Assembly: GCF_042242105.1 (NCBI RefSeq)
Contig: NC_092013.1
Coordinates: 1-64,000 of the forward strand
Source: Pempheris klunzingeri
Taxonomy: Eukaryota > Chordata > Actinopteri > Acropomatiformes > Pempheridae
Reading direction: 5' to 3'
Length of the DNA stretch: 64,000 nt
Positions 22,103 to 34,500 of this stretch are shown one piece after another. The translations under genes and the position numbers were made by a program. The first letter of the stretch is position 1. Each line of letters starts with the position of its first letter. The notes under the pieces are model-generated. The model did no database searches. It was not told the DNA's origin and was given only the letters and a program-made list of their open reading frames with translations.

Positions 22103-25100
22103 GTAAGTCACATCTTATTTGTAATTTTACTTTGAAGCCTTTTATGTGATTTGTTCATTCATCCATTAATTTATTCATTCATTCATGAGACAGTGAAGTT
22201 GCTTCAGTTTACTGTGATTCCACTTTGAGCTCACATGGTGTTTCTCTGTCTCTAATTCACTTTGTGGATGTTTGTTGGTGAAGGAGCTTTTTTCCACCGC
22301 TGTGATTTCAGGCTGTAGGTTCCTGAATTATAGATCAACTTTAGTTCAGTGTGGCAGCAGAGAGGAGCTCAGCTGGCTCTGAGAGAGGGAGGATCTGTCT
22401 GTGATCACAGTCACAAAACTCAGAATTAATTACATGAAATACATGCATGACTGTCAGTACTTATCATTAAAACAAATGATGAACAGCTTCAGTTTAGTTC
22501 CACCGATACAGACTCACATTATGGGACTGAACTGCCTGTCAGTTAACACATTAGTGAAACAAAATCAGCTTAGCGGAAGACTGAACTGAGGAGGGCTGAA
22601 CCAGTGAAGTGACAACCGCAGAAGATTGAACTGAGGAAGACAGAACCAATGAAGACCAAAACGAAGAAGACCGAACCGATGGAGACTGAACCAAACAAGA
22701 TCGAACAGAGGAAGACCAAAACGAAGAACACTGAACCGATGGAGACCGAACTGAAGAATACAGAGCCGAAGAAGACCGAACAGAGGCAGACTGAACTCAG
22801 ACAAGATGTGGGACAAAGACGGCGTGAATATCTGTCCACTCGGGAAAATAACACTAAACACACAGCGTTGGGTCTTGACTTTTGGGAACAATAACCACAG
22901 GGTCCCCAGGACCACTGGGCCCCCAGAGCAAAGGGACCCCAGACTGCAGGGACCCCCACACCACAGGTGTCCCCAGGACCACAGGGCCCCAAGACTACAG
23001 AACCACAGGGGCCTCACAGGAGTACAGGGGCTTCCAGGACCACAAGTGATACAAAGTCCCTGTGAGTGGGGCTTTGATATTTCTGTTCTATAGTCCGTCC
23101 CTGGATGAAAGTTAATTTGAGTTTCAAATAGCAGCTATTTATTGATATTGTTTCCTAATTTTCATTAGTACTGTACTTAGTTACAGTCTACCACTAAAAT
23201 TACAAAGACTAGCCTGATTCCTACATACACACTCAGGTAACTAGCTGAGCTTCAGAAATCACCAACTGCTGAGAGACAAATCTGATTAAGAGGCAGGAAG
23301 AGTGAAAGATTCAGAGGCCGATGAAGTCAGACTGCTCCGCTTAAAACACCATTAAGTCCACATTAGGTTAACACCTGTCTGTGACGCCTCAGGCCATTTC
23401 CACATTATCACATTACATTAGAGCTCCACTTCCTGCCGCCTCCACATGGACTGATCCATCCGGGGGGGCGGGGGTTCTGCATATTTACAGCAGGAGACGT
23501 CGGTCTGATAGATGGGAAAATTGAGATCCACATCTCATTTTCATTACATGAAACATATTGCTCAGCAGTTTTAAAGGTGAGGTTAGCGTTATGGTGAGGT
23601 TAGGTTATGGTGAGGTTAGGGTTAGGAAGAATATTTTAGACCACGGGAAAATTTGGACCTGTGAGCTGCAGTGACTAAAACCTCCACATTATTCTTTTCA
23701 ATCTATAAAAATTGTTCCTCAGATTTTGAATTTGATGTGAATGTTGTTCCCTCATTTGTGGATGTTTTATTTTGTGGTTTGATTGTGTTTTTTCACAAGT
23801 GGAGAGAGTGGTTAAAAACTATGGCTAATGTTGATTGGAAGTGAATGATGATTAAGTTTATTAAAGCAGAACTCTCAGACATTCAAACATGGACTATTAT
23901 TCATTCTGCAGTGATCTTAAATCCAGTAAAAGCCTTTTGGCTCTTAACCAGTGCACATTGTGTTCTAACATTAAAATGCCCGATATATCAAATTAGTGTC
24001 CAGTCGCCTCATCATAAGAGTGCATTCAGCAAAGTCAATGGAATTAGTTCCCAAACAAAAGCTCAAATATCTGTAGCAAAAAGTGAAGCTGCTGCCGAAA
24101 GTCATGAGTGTGAGGCAACATGTGAATAAACTGCAATGTGTTTATGGGGATGAAGGTGTTGTGGAAAATCAAAGGAATCAGCTGGACACCAACTTCAGCA
24201 GCCTCTGGGAATTTATTTAGTACAACACAGCTTCACAAAGCACTTCAATACCTATAGCAATTCCAAAGTTCTGATCAACTTTAGGGGCTTTTATTCTTTA
24301 ATACTGCGTCACTTACTCAATGTGTGTCTATTGCATTGGCTGCGCTCACTTGGTGTGTTTGTGTATGTATGTGTGTGAATTGAATGTGTGTATGTATGTG
24401 TGACATATTGCAGAGTGTGTATGTAGTGTTCTGCTCAAGTCTTTGTGTAATTCGCATATATGTCCCTCTGTTGCTGCACAGTGTATGTGTGTTGGTTTCC
24501 TCTTATCTTAGGTTACCTTGCCCTGTCAGGAATTTGTTATGACTACTCTTGTGAGCCTGTGTTATCAGACCTTAACCTATTTTTCCTCCTACAAAGGAAT
24601 GCAACAGCCAGAGCAGCAGAGGCTCACTGAAATGTTTTTAATATTTTCTGAACAACAGCAACAACAGAGTCCTGAGGCTCAAAGGAAGAAGACACACTCG
24701 TAAATACCAGATAGGAGGAGAGACTTGTCGTTGCAACTACTCACAATTACTTTTTATGGGACAAGAAGAAAAATATAGTCACAAGCTTTACCTTTAAATT
24801 TCGGTACTCAACACCTCTAATGCGCTTTTAAACGTGTGCTATAGCCCGACAGTCTGAACGAGTGAGTACAAAGGATTGAGGATCATGTTGCTCAGTACTC
24901 ACTGTGGTTACTGTACACAGAATCAGGCAGCTCTCATGTTACTGAATCTGAATGAGATCACATGTCTTCAGCAAACCCTACACCAATAAATATTCTTGTC
25001 TGGTTTCGTTCACTGAACCTCCACCTGACCATGGCAGGACTGAAAAAATACACTCAATTTGTTGGACAAAACTATATTTCTAAGTTCCTCAGTTGCATCT

Positions 25101-25417
25101 GTTGCCACAGAGTAACCCTAACTAACCTCAACTAACCCTGACCCTAACTGGGACCATCACTTCCACTAGAGATCTTTTAGAGATCTTCTAAAGGCCAGAA
25201 CGAAAGAACCTGTGTCAGTGTCCATGTGGCTCCCCAGTACAGTTTTAAGAGAAAAATTGTGAACATGTCCTTTAAGGCGTCATCTTCGGTTTGAATGGAG
25301 CAGTAGGCCTTTGTTGTTTGGGATGTGTGTCAAGGTTTTCAAAAATCCAACAGGCAGATGTGATGAAGAGAGTAACCCTACATGTCAGTGGCGTGTGTCT
25401 GATCTGTGGTCCTGTAG
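22103..25417 (+). other. Probable kcns1 intron 1
   Basis: Contains an A/G-rich tandem repeat at 22565-22810, a C/A-rich GGACCCC-type stretch at 22890-23040, a short GGTTAGGG-like patch at 23577-23625, GT-rich DNA at 24350-24425 and a CCCTAA-like patch at 25110-25150. No conserved open frame was recognised. Confidence 0.4.
22565..22810. repeat. ~15 bp GAAGACCGAACC minisatellite
   Basis: Imperfect tandem copies of GAAGACCGAACTGAG and GAAGACCAAAACGAA. It opens long frames on both strands purely because the unit length is a multiple of three. Confidence 0.75.
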
Positions 25418-25423
25418 GTCAGC

Positions 25424-25594
25424 ATGGTGAAGGAGAGTCTGCCCTGCTGGGTCCACCAGGACACTGGCGAGCATCTGGTCCACGTGAACGTTGGAGGTTT
25501 GAAGAGGAGCCTGTGTTCCAGCACACTGGAGAAATTCCCGGACACCAGACTGGGGAAACTGCTGGCATGTGATTCAGAGGAAGATATACTGCAG
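25424..25594 (+). CDS. kcns1: kcns1 coding exon 1 (residues 1-57)
   Basis: Begins at ATG seven bases inside the exon, after the acceptor CTGTAG (exon start 25418), and ends at GCAG|GTGGGC, phase 0. It encodes the start of T1, including [10 protein letters not shown] and [12 protein letters not shown]. Confidence 0.9.
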
Positions 25595-28500
25595 GTGGGC
25601 CAACTGCTAGGAGGAGGGGGGGGGGTCATTGTCCCTTGTTTAATTTATTGACTCTTTGTTCCCACCTTTCTTGTCCTCTTCCTCCTTGCTGTAGGTGTGT
25701 GATGACTATGATGTGCAGCAGAAGGAGTTTTATTTTGATAGGAACCCCGGCCTGTTCCCGTACGTCCTCCACTTTTACCAGACGGGCAAACTTCACATCA
25801 TGGAGGAGCTGTGTGTCTTCTCTTTCAGGTGTGTTTGATCCCAGTGTCGTGCCTCACAGGCAGAAGAAAATGATCTCAGTTGTGGAGCTGCTCTCATACT
25901 CACTCTATAATCCTTCAAGGTGCTGTTGTTTCTTTCTGACAGTTCTGAGTTCCGAACATCGACCATGAACTCTGCTTGGTGTTGGAGCCAAGAGTAAAGT
26001 TAAAGGACATTAAAGTGTTTCCTTAATTTTTTTTTGAGCAATGTAATAAATGCTGTGTCTCAGGATCATTTTCAAGTCACTCCTCTCCGGAGGAGAGACT
26101 TTTGTGAACATGAGCTCAGCTCTTCTTTCATGTGAATGTTCACAATAAAACGTTTTGATGGGGAAATGACAGTGGTGGAGCTTGGAAGGGTTACACATAG
26201 GAGGTTAGAGGTTACAGATAGGAGGTCGCATTAGTGGTTAGGATTTGGGTTTACAGAAAGTAGGTTAGGGTTAGGGTTCATTATATTTTCAGCCCCTTTT
26301 AGAGGGTTAAAGCTAGGGTTTAGGGTTAGGGGGTTACAGATAGAGAGATAAGAGTTAGGGTTGTACCCAGCACCCATTTGACTGTCACTGGTTTGAATTT
26401 GACTGGACTTTGTTTCCAACACAGTCAGGAGATAGAGTACTGGGGTATCAATGAGTTCTTCCTGGATAGTTGCTGCAGTTACCGCTACCACGACCGCAAG
26501 CTGGAGAGCAGCCACCATCGCAGCTGGGATGACGAGAGCGACGTCAGCAGCATAGACACGTCTGTGGACGAGATATCTGACTTGAACAGGTGACAGACTG
26601 TGAGCCCTGTGTATAGAAGACCATCTGTTCTCCTTCTCTCTCCTAATTGCTAACTCCTTCTCTTGGTCCATCCTCTCAGAGACATGCAGCACTTCCAGGA
26701 GGTGCGTTATGGGAACATCAGGAAGTGGCTGTGGCTGACACTGGAGAACCCAGGGTACTCCATCCCCAGCAAGCTCTTCAGTCTGCTGTCCATCACAGTG
26801 GTGCTCACATCCATCGCCACCATGTGTATCAACAGCATCCCGGAGTATCAGGTTGATATGGAGAGCCAGAACGACCACAAAGCCAAATAAAAAGTAGTTA
26901 TTGTCTTCGGCCCACTGATTAGGTTCATGGAGGCAGTTTGGATAATTAACCTACTTGATTAAAGTATGATTGCTGTGATTTGCACTAAAAATCTAAATGT
27001 GTCTCAGTCATAACTCAGTAAAATCTGAATGCACAGACATGATACATGTTTTTAGGCTCATTCTGACATGGATGTCATTAACTCTGATGTCCACTGATAT
27101 CCAACATCCATAAAACCACTTAGAGACCCCAGATATAAGGTGTTGCAATAGTCCAACCTGGAAGTGACAAATGTGTGGACTAGTTTTTCTGCATCATTCA
27201 TAGACAGGATGGGCCTGATTTTAGCTATATTACGTAGATGGAAATAGGCAGTCCTGGAAATATATTTTTTGTGGGAGTTAAAGGACAAATCCTGATCAAA
27301 GATGACTCCCAAATTCCTCAACGTGGAGCTGGAGGCCAGAGTAATGCCATCCAGAGCAGCAATATTGTTGGAAAAGGTGTCTCTAAGGTGTTTAGGGCCA
27401 AGCAGAATAACTTCAGTTTTGTCAGAGTTAAGCAGTAGAAAACTCGACTTTAAACTGTGTGAGTGGTTGTCTGTCTCTACCCTGATGGTAAAGACATCCT
27501 TCATACCTCACACCCCTACATTATTTAAGATTTAAAAGAGGACACCACGACGTCATTATATCCTGGAAGACAGTGAGTGAGCAGATCATGTTAAATGGTA
27601 AATGGTCTGTATTTGTATAGCGCCTTTCTAGTTATTTCAACTACTCAAAGCGCTTTACATGACATCCTCATTCACCCATTCACACATCATTCATACAGGA
27701 GGGATCTAATTTGGAGGAGACTATTCTTTCATACTCATTCACACACTGAAGCCATGCTTCAGGAGCAAGTTGGGGTTCAGTGTCTTGCCCAAGGACACTT
27801 CCACATGTTGACCCATAGGAGCTGGGGATCGAATCCCCGACCTTCTGATTGAGGGACGACCCACTCTACCGCTGAGCCACAGCTGGTACACAAGTTGACA
27901 CAATGATTCTGCCAACATAATAACTTCAACATCTCTTAAAGGGGAGCTTTATCCTGTTAAAAAGCGAGCTTCTTCCTGTTAAAGGGGAGTTTGTCTGAGG
28001 TCCACACTGTCAGACTTTGAAAACCTTGTTTCAATGCAACTCTGATTATTTCTCAAAACTCAAGTGACAACAACAACCTATTTACACAAAAAACGTGCTG
28101 ATACAACAGAAGGCCAGCTGTATTTATCCAATTTCAAACGTGGAGGAAAAACCAAAAAAACAAGCAGAAAGTGCATTCGACTTCTAAACATATTGTGTTT
28201 GTTCTGTCTGATTGCAGCGGCTTTAATGTCAGCTGTGAGCAGAGTTTCAGGCTGGTGGACAGGATGGTGTCCTGGCTGCAGCAGTAATCACTCTCGTCTC
28301 TCTCAGACTTTTGACAGTGAAGGGAAGCTGGTCCAGGAGCCCACCATGCAGATTCTAGAGGTGTTCTGCACCTGCTGGTTCACCTTCGAGGTGAGCTGAT
28401 GAACACAAGGCTGCACTGGTAGACTGTTGTACTGGTAGACTGGTATACTGGAAAACTGGTATACTGGCATACTGGACTCTTATACTAGTCTACTGGTGTA

Positions 28501-31500
28501 CTGGTAGACTGGCAGACTGGTAGACTGGCATACTGGTGTACTGGTGTACTGGTGCACTGGTGAACTTTCTGGTAGACTGGTGTACTGGTGTATTGGTGTA
28601 CTTGTAGACTGCTGTGCTGGTAGACTCGTGTATTGGTGTACAGGTGTGCTGGTGTATTGGTGTATTTATGTACAGGTATACCGGTGTACTGGTATATTTG
28701 TGTACAGGTATACTGGTGTACTGGTATACTGGTGTACTGGTATACTGGTGTACTGGTATATTTGTGTACTGGTATACCGGTGTACTGGTATATTTGTGTA
28801 CAGATATACTGGTGTAGTGGTGTATTGGTAGTCTGGTGTACTGGGGAACCAAGATATCAGAGAAAGAAGGATAAATATTTAAAAACAAATGCTGGCATTT
28901 CTTTTCTCTTTGAGGTGGTGACTCGACTGCTGCTGGCACCTAACAGGAAGAAATTCTTTCATCACCCTCTGAACGTTATCGACATGGCGTCCGTTGCTCC
29001 CATCTACATCACGCTGCTCTTTGACCTGACTGTGGGATCAGAGTCTGAACTGGGAAACCTGGGACGACTCATACAGGTTCACAACTTCTTATTCGCATAA
29101 ATCCTGAATTTCCTCCTGGGGATAAATAAAGTATCCCCTCAGCAAGAAGGTTCCAGGTTTGAATCCGCAGGCATGCAGGCTTGTGGTTTGAACCTTGACC
29201 TTTCCTCTGTGGAGTTCTCCTGGTTGTGTGGGTTCTCTCTGGTTCTCCAGCTTCCTCCCACAGTCACACACCTGCAGGTTACCTTGAGAATCTAAACTGA
29301 CCGTAGGTGGGAGTGTGTACCATGGATGGATGGATGGATGATTCTAATTTCTGATTTAGTTGCATGTAAATCAAACGTACATATGTAATCTTTGAATGAA
29401 GAATGTAGATGTAAAGTGTAAACAAAGTTAAATTATTAGGCAACTGAACACATTTTCTGTTCAGTTATACTCTTTGACTAATATTTTCCTACAGATATAG
29501 CTGTGTAATATTTGTCTGCAATTTACTGTTACAGATACATTTTCAATGATTATCATAACAGTGAAAAAGAAAGTGACATAATAACAGAAATGTTAATGGT
29601 AAAATAGAAATTAAATGCAGTACAGTGCCTGATGTTGTGCTCAGCTGTGGGTCTGACAAAATAATCTCATGTTTTTATATACAGCTGACCCACATGTTTC
29701 TAGATAACATTAAGCATTTAATTAGTTAATTATTGACCTGAACGATCCTGATCTGACCCATGGTTAAACACATGCAATAGAATCACTGTTTTTAATTGGA
29801 ACATGCAGAAACATTCATTCAAATCACAATTAACACTTGCCTGTTTGATATTTAATTTGGTTTGTGTGCAAGAACAGAACCCACAGCCCCTGGTTAAAAC
29901 TGGGTTCTCTGGTCTTGAATTACAAGCCTGGACCAGGAAAAGCTTCTTTCTCGGGCTGCCTCGATGACCTGCTGGCTGACACATTTAGTTTATTTTTACC
30001 TGAATTAACAGAAATATATTTTTACCCATTGCATCACCAGACCAGAAATACGTCATACCAGCAGGCAGTTAATTATTTGCTGGTTCAGACCCTCTCATAC
30101 CTCTTTCTCTTTCTCAGGTGCTCAGGTTAATGAGGATCTTCAGAGTTCTGAAGTTGGCCCGACACTCAACTGGACTGCGGTCACTGGGAGCGACCCTTCG
30201 AGTGAGTTGCGTCTCTTTCTGCTCCCTCAGACAGGATGACGTAAAGCATTACTTCACAACTCGAGGCAGACACACAGAGGCATAAAACAACTGTAGAAAC
30301 CAGCCGAAATAAAATCAATGTGATGACTTCATTTTACTGTTCTGAGGACACGGCATATAAAGCCTGATGGGTTAGATAGGTCTGGACTGATGGGGGAATA
30401 GGAAACCATTGTTGTGCTGTGTGCGGTGGTTTTAATTCACTGGGGATTGGGGCAGTGTGGCCCTTTAGTTTGAGATACTGTGCGATGGTTTTTAACATTC
30501 TGGTAGCTGAGGATCTTCTTTTATCATGCAGTATTCTCCATTTGGACTGAAAAATAGTGCAAATGTTCTGCTGAAAGGTGTCCTGTGAAGTTTTCTTGTA
30601 ATGTTCTTATTTAAAGTTTCTCACTAAAATGCAACATGTGGATCTGTGAGCCCACACAAATGTGATGAATGCATTTCCTTTCTCAGCAAAGTTTCTTTTC
30701 TAAAGCCTTTTTTACATAATTGATTACTTGTTTGCTGTCTTCTTCTGTCCTGCCTTTGCTGGCCTTGTATAATTGCATGCACAATTCAAACAAAACAGGG
30801 CCCTTCTCTTAAAAAAACGCAAACACAGAAAAACTTGATCAGTTTGAGACTGTTTTTTTCATTTTTTCCTGCCTGCCTGTTATTCTCTTTATGCTTAATG
30901 TTCCAGTCACTTTGGTCTGTGATTCAGTATTGATAAGTAAGATCTAATCAATCTCTGTTAAGCTCTTTCTGACAATATCTGGAAGTGAAGGATTCTATAA
31001 ATGATCGTGACAGGGAAACATCAAAGGTGGATGTAAAAATATGATAAAATGCTGTTTCATCAGGATATGTTCTAAAGAGGTGAACAATCCTTTAAAATAT
31101 TAAACAATGTGAAATATAAAGCAGAGAAGCTTTTTTCTCAAGCTGATCATTTTTGCCCCACTAAGTATAATGAAAAGGCATACCACGTAGCCCGATATCG
31201 CCAGATCGATTTGCCATTGTGAATTAGTCTGGAGTCGTTCATTTTCAATTTCCACTGGGCGTTATCAATGGGTGCAGACAAAAACGCAGTGGTGTAGACC
31301 TAGATCCAAACAGAGCCACGAAATGTGTGATGTAGCACAAAGCGTAAAATAATGTTACTAAATCCTGTGGGAAGTACAAACATATTGCTTATCAACAAAA
31401 GCTTTAAGAGCAGCTGTTTGTTCTTCTTTTAGAGAAAATGTACCATCCAATGAATTGAATCCTGACTTGATTCAACAGAACGTTCCAAATCAGCCGTGGT

Positions 31501-34500
31501 TGTTTTAGAAAAATGCCTCAACATCGCATCATATCAAAGCTGGTTGGCTATGTTGCGCTCAATACACTTTGCTACAGTGGCACTAAATAAATGTTTGGGT
31601 TTGCACCATTTCTGGGGCAATATGGCTATCAGAAATAATGAATAATCATCTAAGATAATTATTTTGATTAACGGGACTTGTAAAGTCCACCTAAATTGGG
31701 GCACCACCTCAATTAACGAGGAAAAAGAGCCTATGTAACTGATTATGTCTCATAAAATGACTAAACTATCAATTTTGTATTATGATTAACTTAACTAAAA
31801 CCAAAATTACCACACTGACAGCTAGATGAAGGATTTCAGAGTACAGAGTAGAAGGTTGGCAGTATTCACTCTTGTATCTCATGTCTAGAAATATGGCTGA
31901 GTTTATAAGTCCTAAAACTTGACAATCCAGAGTCGAGACCAGGAAGCAGAGCTGCAGTCTTACACGGTTCTCTGCTCCTCCATTAGTACAGTCACCCACC
32001 CAACATCCCATAGAGACTGTGTCTGTCCCCCGACCATTCAAATATATTAAGTCTATTAAGTCGAACAGGAGAGGAGTTCTGCATAAAAATCTAGTCAAAG
32101 TTAATACCACCACTGGCAATATGAAACAGGACAGGAGAGTTAAATGTGGACTTTTAAACAGAAGATCTCTGCCATCCAAAGCTGTTTTAGTAAATGATGT
32201 GATATCAGACCACCATATTGATTTATTGTGGCTGATAGAAACCTGGCTACGCCATGAAGAGTATGTTAGCCTTAAAGAAGCCACTCCTCCAGTCATACTA
32301 ATACTCATATTCCTCAAGATTCTGGACGAGGAGGTGGAGTTGCAGCAATCTTTAACTTTAGTTTAATAGTCCAACCTAGACCTAAACTTAACTATAACTC
32401 CTTTGAAAGCCTTGTTCTTAGTTTTTACTAACCCTAACCCTAACTGAATGTGAGGAAGTCATGGGGGGTATTCTTAGTTGAACATTGCTGACAAGAGGTT
32501 AAGGGAGAACATTAAGGCTATAGTTAAAGCTAACTTGACTGAATTTGGTGTTCTTAGACCTGAGTTACATACTGTTGGCAATGGCCTGGAAGTTTTTGAT
32601 GTACTGGCCTTAGTGAAGCTGGTTCCAGCTCTAGTTTGACTTTTGAGCAGAAAAAAACAATCGCTTCTTTCCATTGGCTGTGGAGAAATTGAGGAGAGAG
32701 GCAGACTTTAAAAGACTTGAGGTGGAGGAGGGCGGGTTGAGTTGAAGTGACGCAGATACAGCTGTGAGCTGTGAATGTCTTGCTGCTCCCGGTAGGTTCA
32801 CGGCGCGTTTTTTCAATATTATCAATAATGAGTTTAATTCCCCACTTTTGTGAGCGAGATGTGGATTCTTTTTTCTTTTGTTTGAGTGAGAGTGGTCAGA
32901 CTCTGACCGCACACTGCTGTTACAAATAAAGCACAGGAAGCCAATCTGCTCTCCATGAAACAGCCAAGACTGCAGTGTTGAGAGTTTAGGAGTTGGAGCC
33001 TGAGGAGTATCAGCAGTACTTACTCGTCCATACGCATGAGTTGCAATAACACAGTCTGAAATCTGAGATTGACTTGTCAACTGTCGAACCTGCATTTGTG
33101 GATTAAGTGGCAGTTTTGAGACTGTTTCATGGTGTTTAGGATGTGTGACTCACACACTTGTATCTATCAATGGAGTGGAGCAACTGAACTCACTAAAGCA
33201 AACCCTTTCATGTAATATTGCCCTATGTTCCAGGAAGTTTAGCCAACAATATTTGCTGGAGGAGTAACTTAATTTGGGAATAGACAGATTGTTTTAATAG
33301 GTATTTTTGCAAAAAAATATTTTTGCATTTTCAAGTCTTTGCACATTCATTCAAATGTCAAGTTGACTCGTATTGGTGTTAATAAATATGAGGGAACAAT
33401 GTTCATCCTGCTATTTCACAAATTAATTAGAAATTCTTGCATAAAACTCTTCCAAATACAATTTGGACCTTTTGTAGCTTCGAAAGTTACTTTAAAAATA
33501 TGGACATATATGCTGGTTCCCTTTAAAAGGAAAACACCAAAATAAAGCTTTTTTTACCTTAAATATTTAGAACTAATTGCATTAGTGGAATATGCAAGAC
33601 TGCACCGAGACTAAACTGGCTGAGGACAACTTTTAGAAGAATTACTTCTTCTCTGGTGTCTTTAGAGAGGCTGAACTACAGGACGAGTCAGTCTAACTCT
33701 CACTTTCTGAAAGTGTCTACCAACATGGTTTTCCACTCCAGGAAACCAAAAGCGACAATGAATGAGATGTGGTCTCACTTTGTAGGTACTTTAGTCATAA
33801 GATAAAGACAGGCAAACATGTCCACTGTGGCTAGCAAGTTGTGATCAGACTTTGGGTTTGTCAGCGGTTTGGTCCACGCTGCTTGTGATCGACATTTTAA
33901 GTTTCTAACCAGTTTCCCTCCATCTGATATCTGCAGCACAGTTACCGCGAAGTGGGCATCCTGCTGCTGTACCTGGCCGTAGGAGTGTCCGTCTTCTCTG
34001 GCATTGCTTATACTGCCGAATATGAAGAGGTAAAGTCTACTGCTGCCTCTCTCAGACTCACTCCGGACTTTTACACAGGGTTCATGTACACAATTAGTTT
34101 TCATTATGTCCTTCATTTCAGCCTGTGAGGTTTTGTTGCATGTGTGCATGAGTGTTTTTTTACATATATACTGATATTCTTCTTCTTGTATGCACACACA
34201 TACTTAAAGCTGATATTAGAGGCATTGTTAGGGCTGAGCTGGTGGACCCAAACGCACACACAGAGACAGAGCCAGTGGGTGTAGTTTTAGGCAGTTCAGA
34301 TTCTGAGAATTGGTTGAGGGAGTTCCCAAGAGGTGAAGCCAGGCCAGCAGAGACCAGGAGAGTCAGAGTCGTGGCTGATAAGTTTGAGGAAATGCCTAGA
34401 GGGAGAAAGCTGGCTGAGCAGGAGGTCTGGAGGCAGAAGTCAGGTGTTTTGTATGGACAGGGGGATTAGTTCAACAAGGTTTAGTGACTGGCTGAAAACA

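Larger units (their letters stand above)
26852..28306 (+). other. kcns1 intron 4 with LINE and SINE copies
   Basis: Holds a minus-strand Rex1-like LINE piece and a minus-strand tRNA-derived SINE, listed separately. The remainder shows no conserved coding signal. Confidence 0.6.

Noticed and set aside
22565..23093. Lys/Glu/Thr-rich (+) and Leu/Phe/Gly-rich (-) frames
   Set aside because: Both strands are open because of a 15 bp tandem repeat; no start context or splice support.
27590..27895. Functional tRNA gene on the minus strand
   Set aside because: A and B boxes are present, but they are followed by a SINE body and tail, and I see no cloverleaf with a paired acceptor stem.
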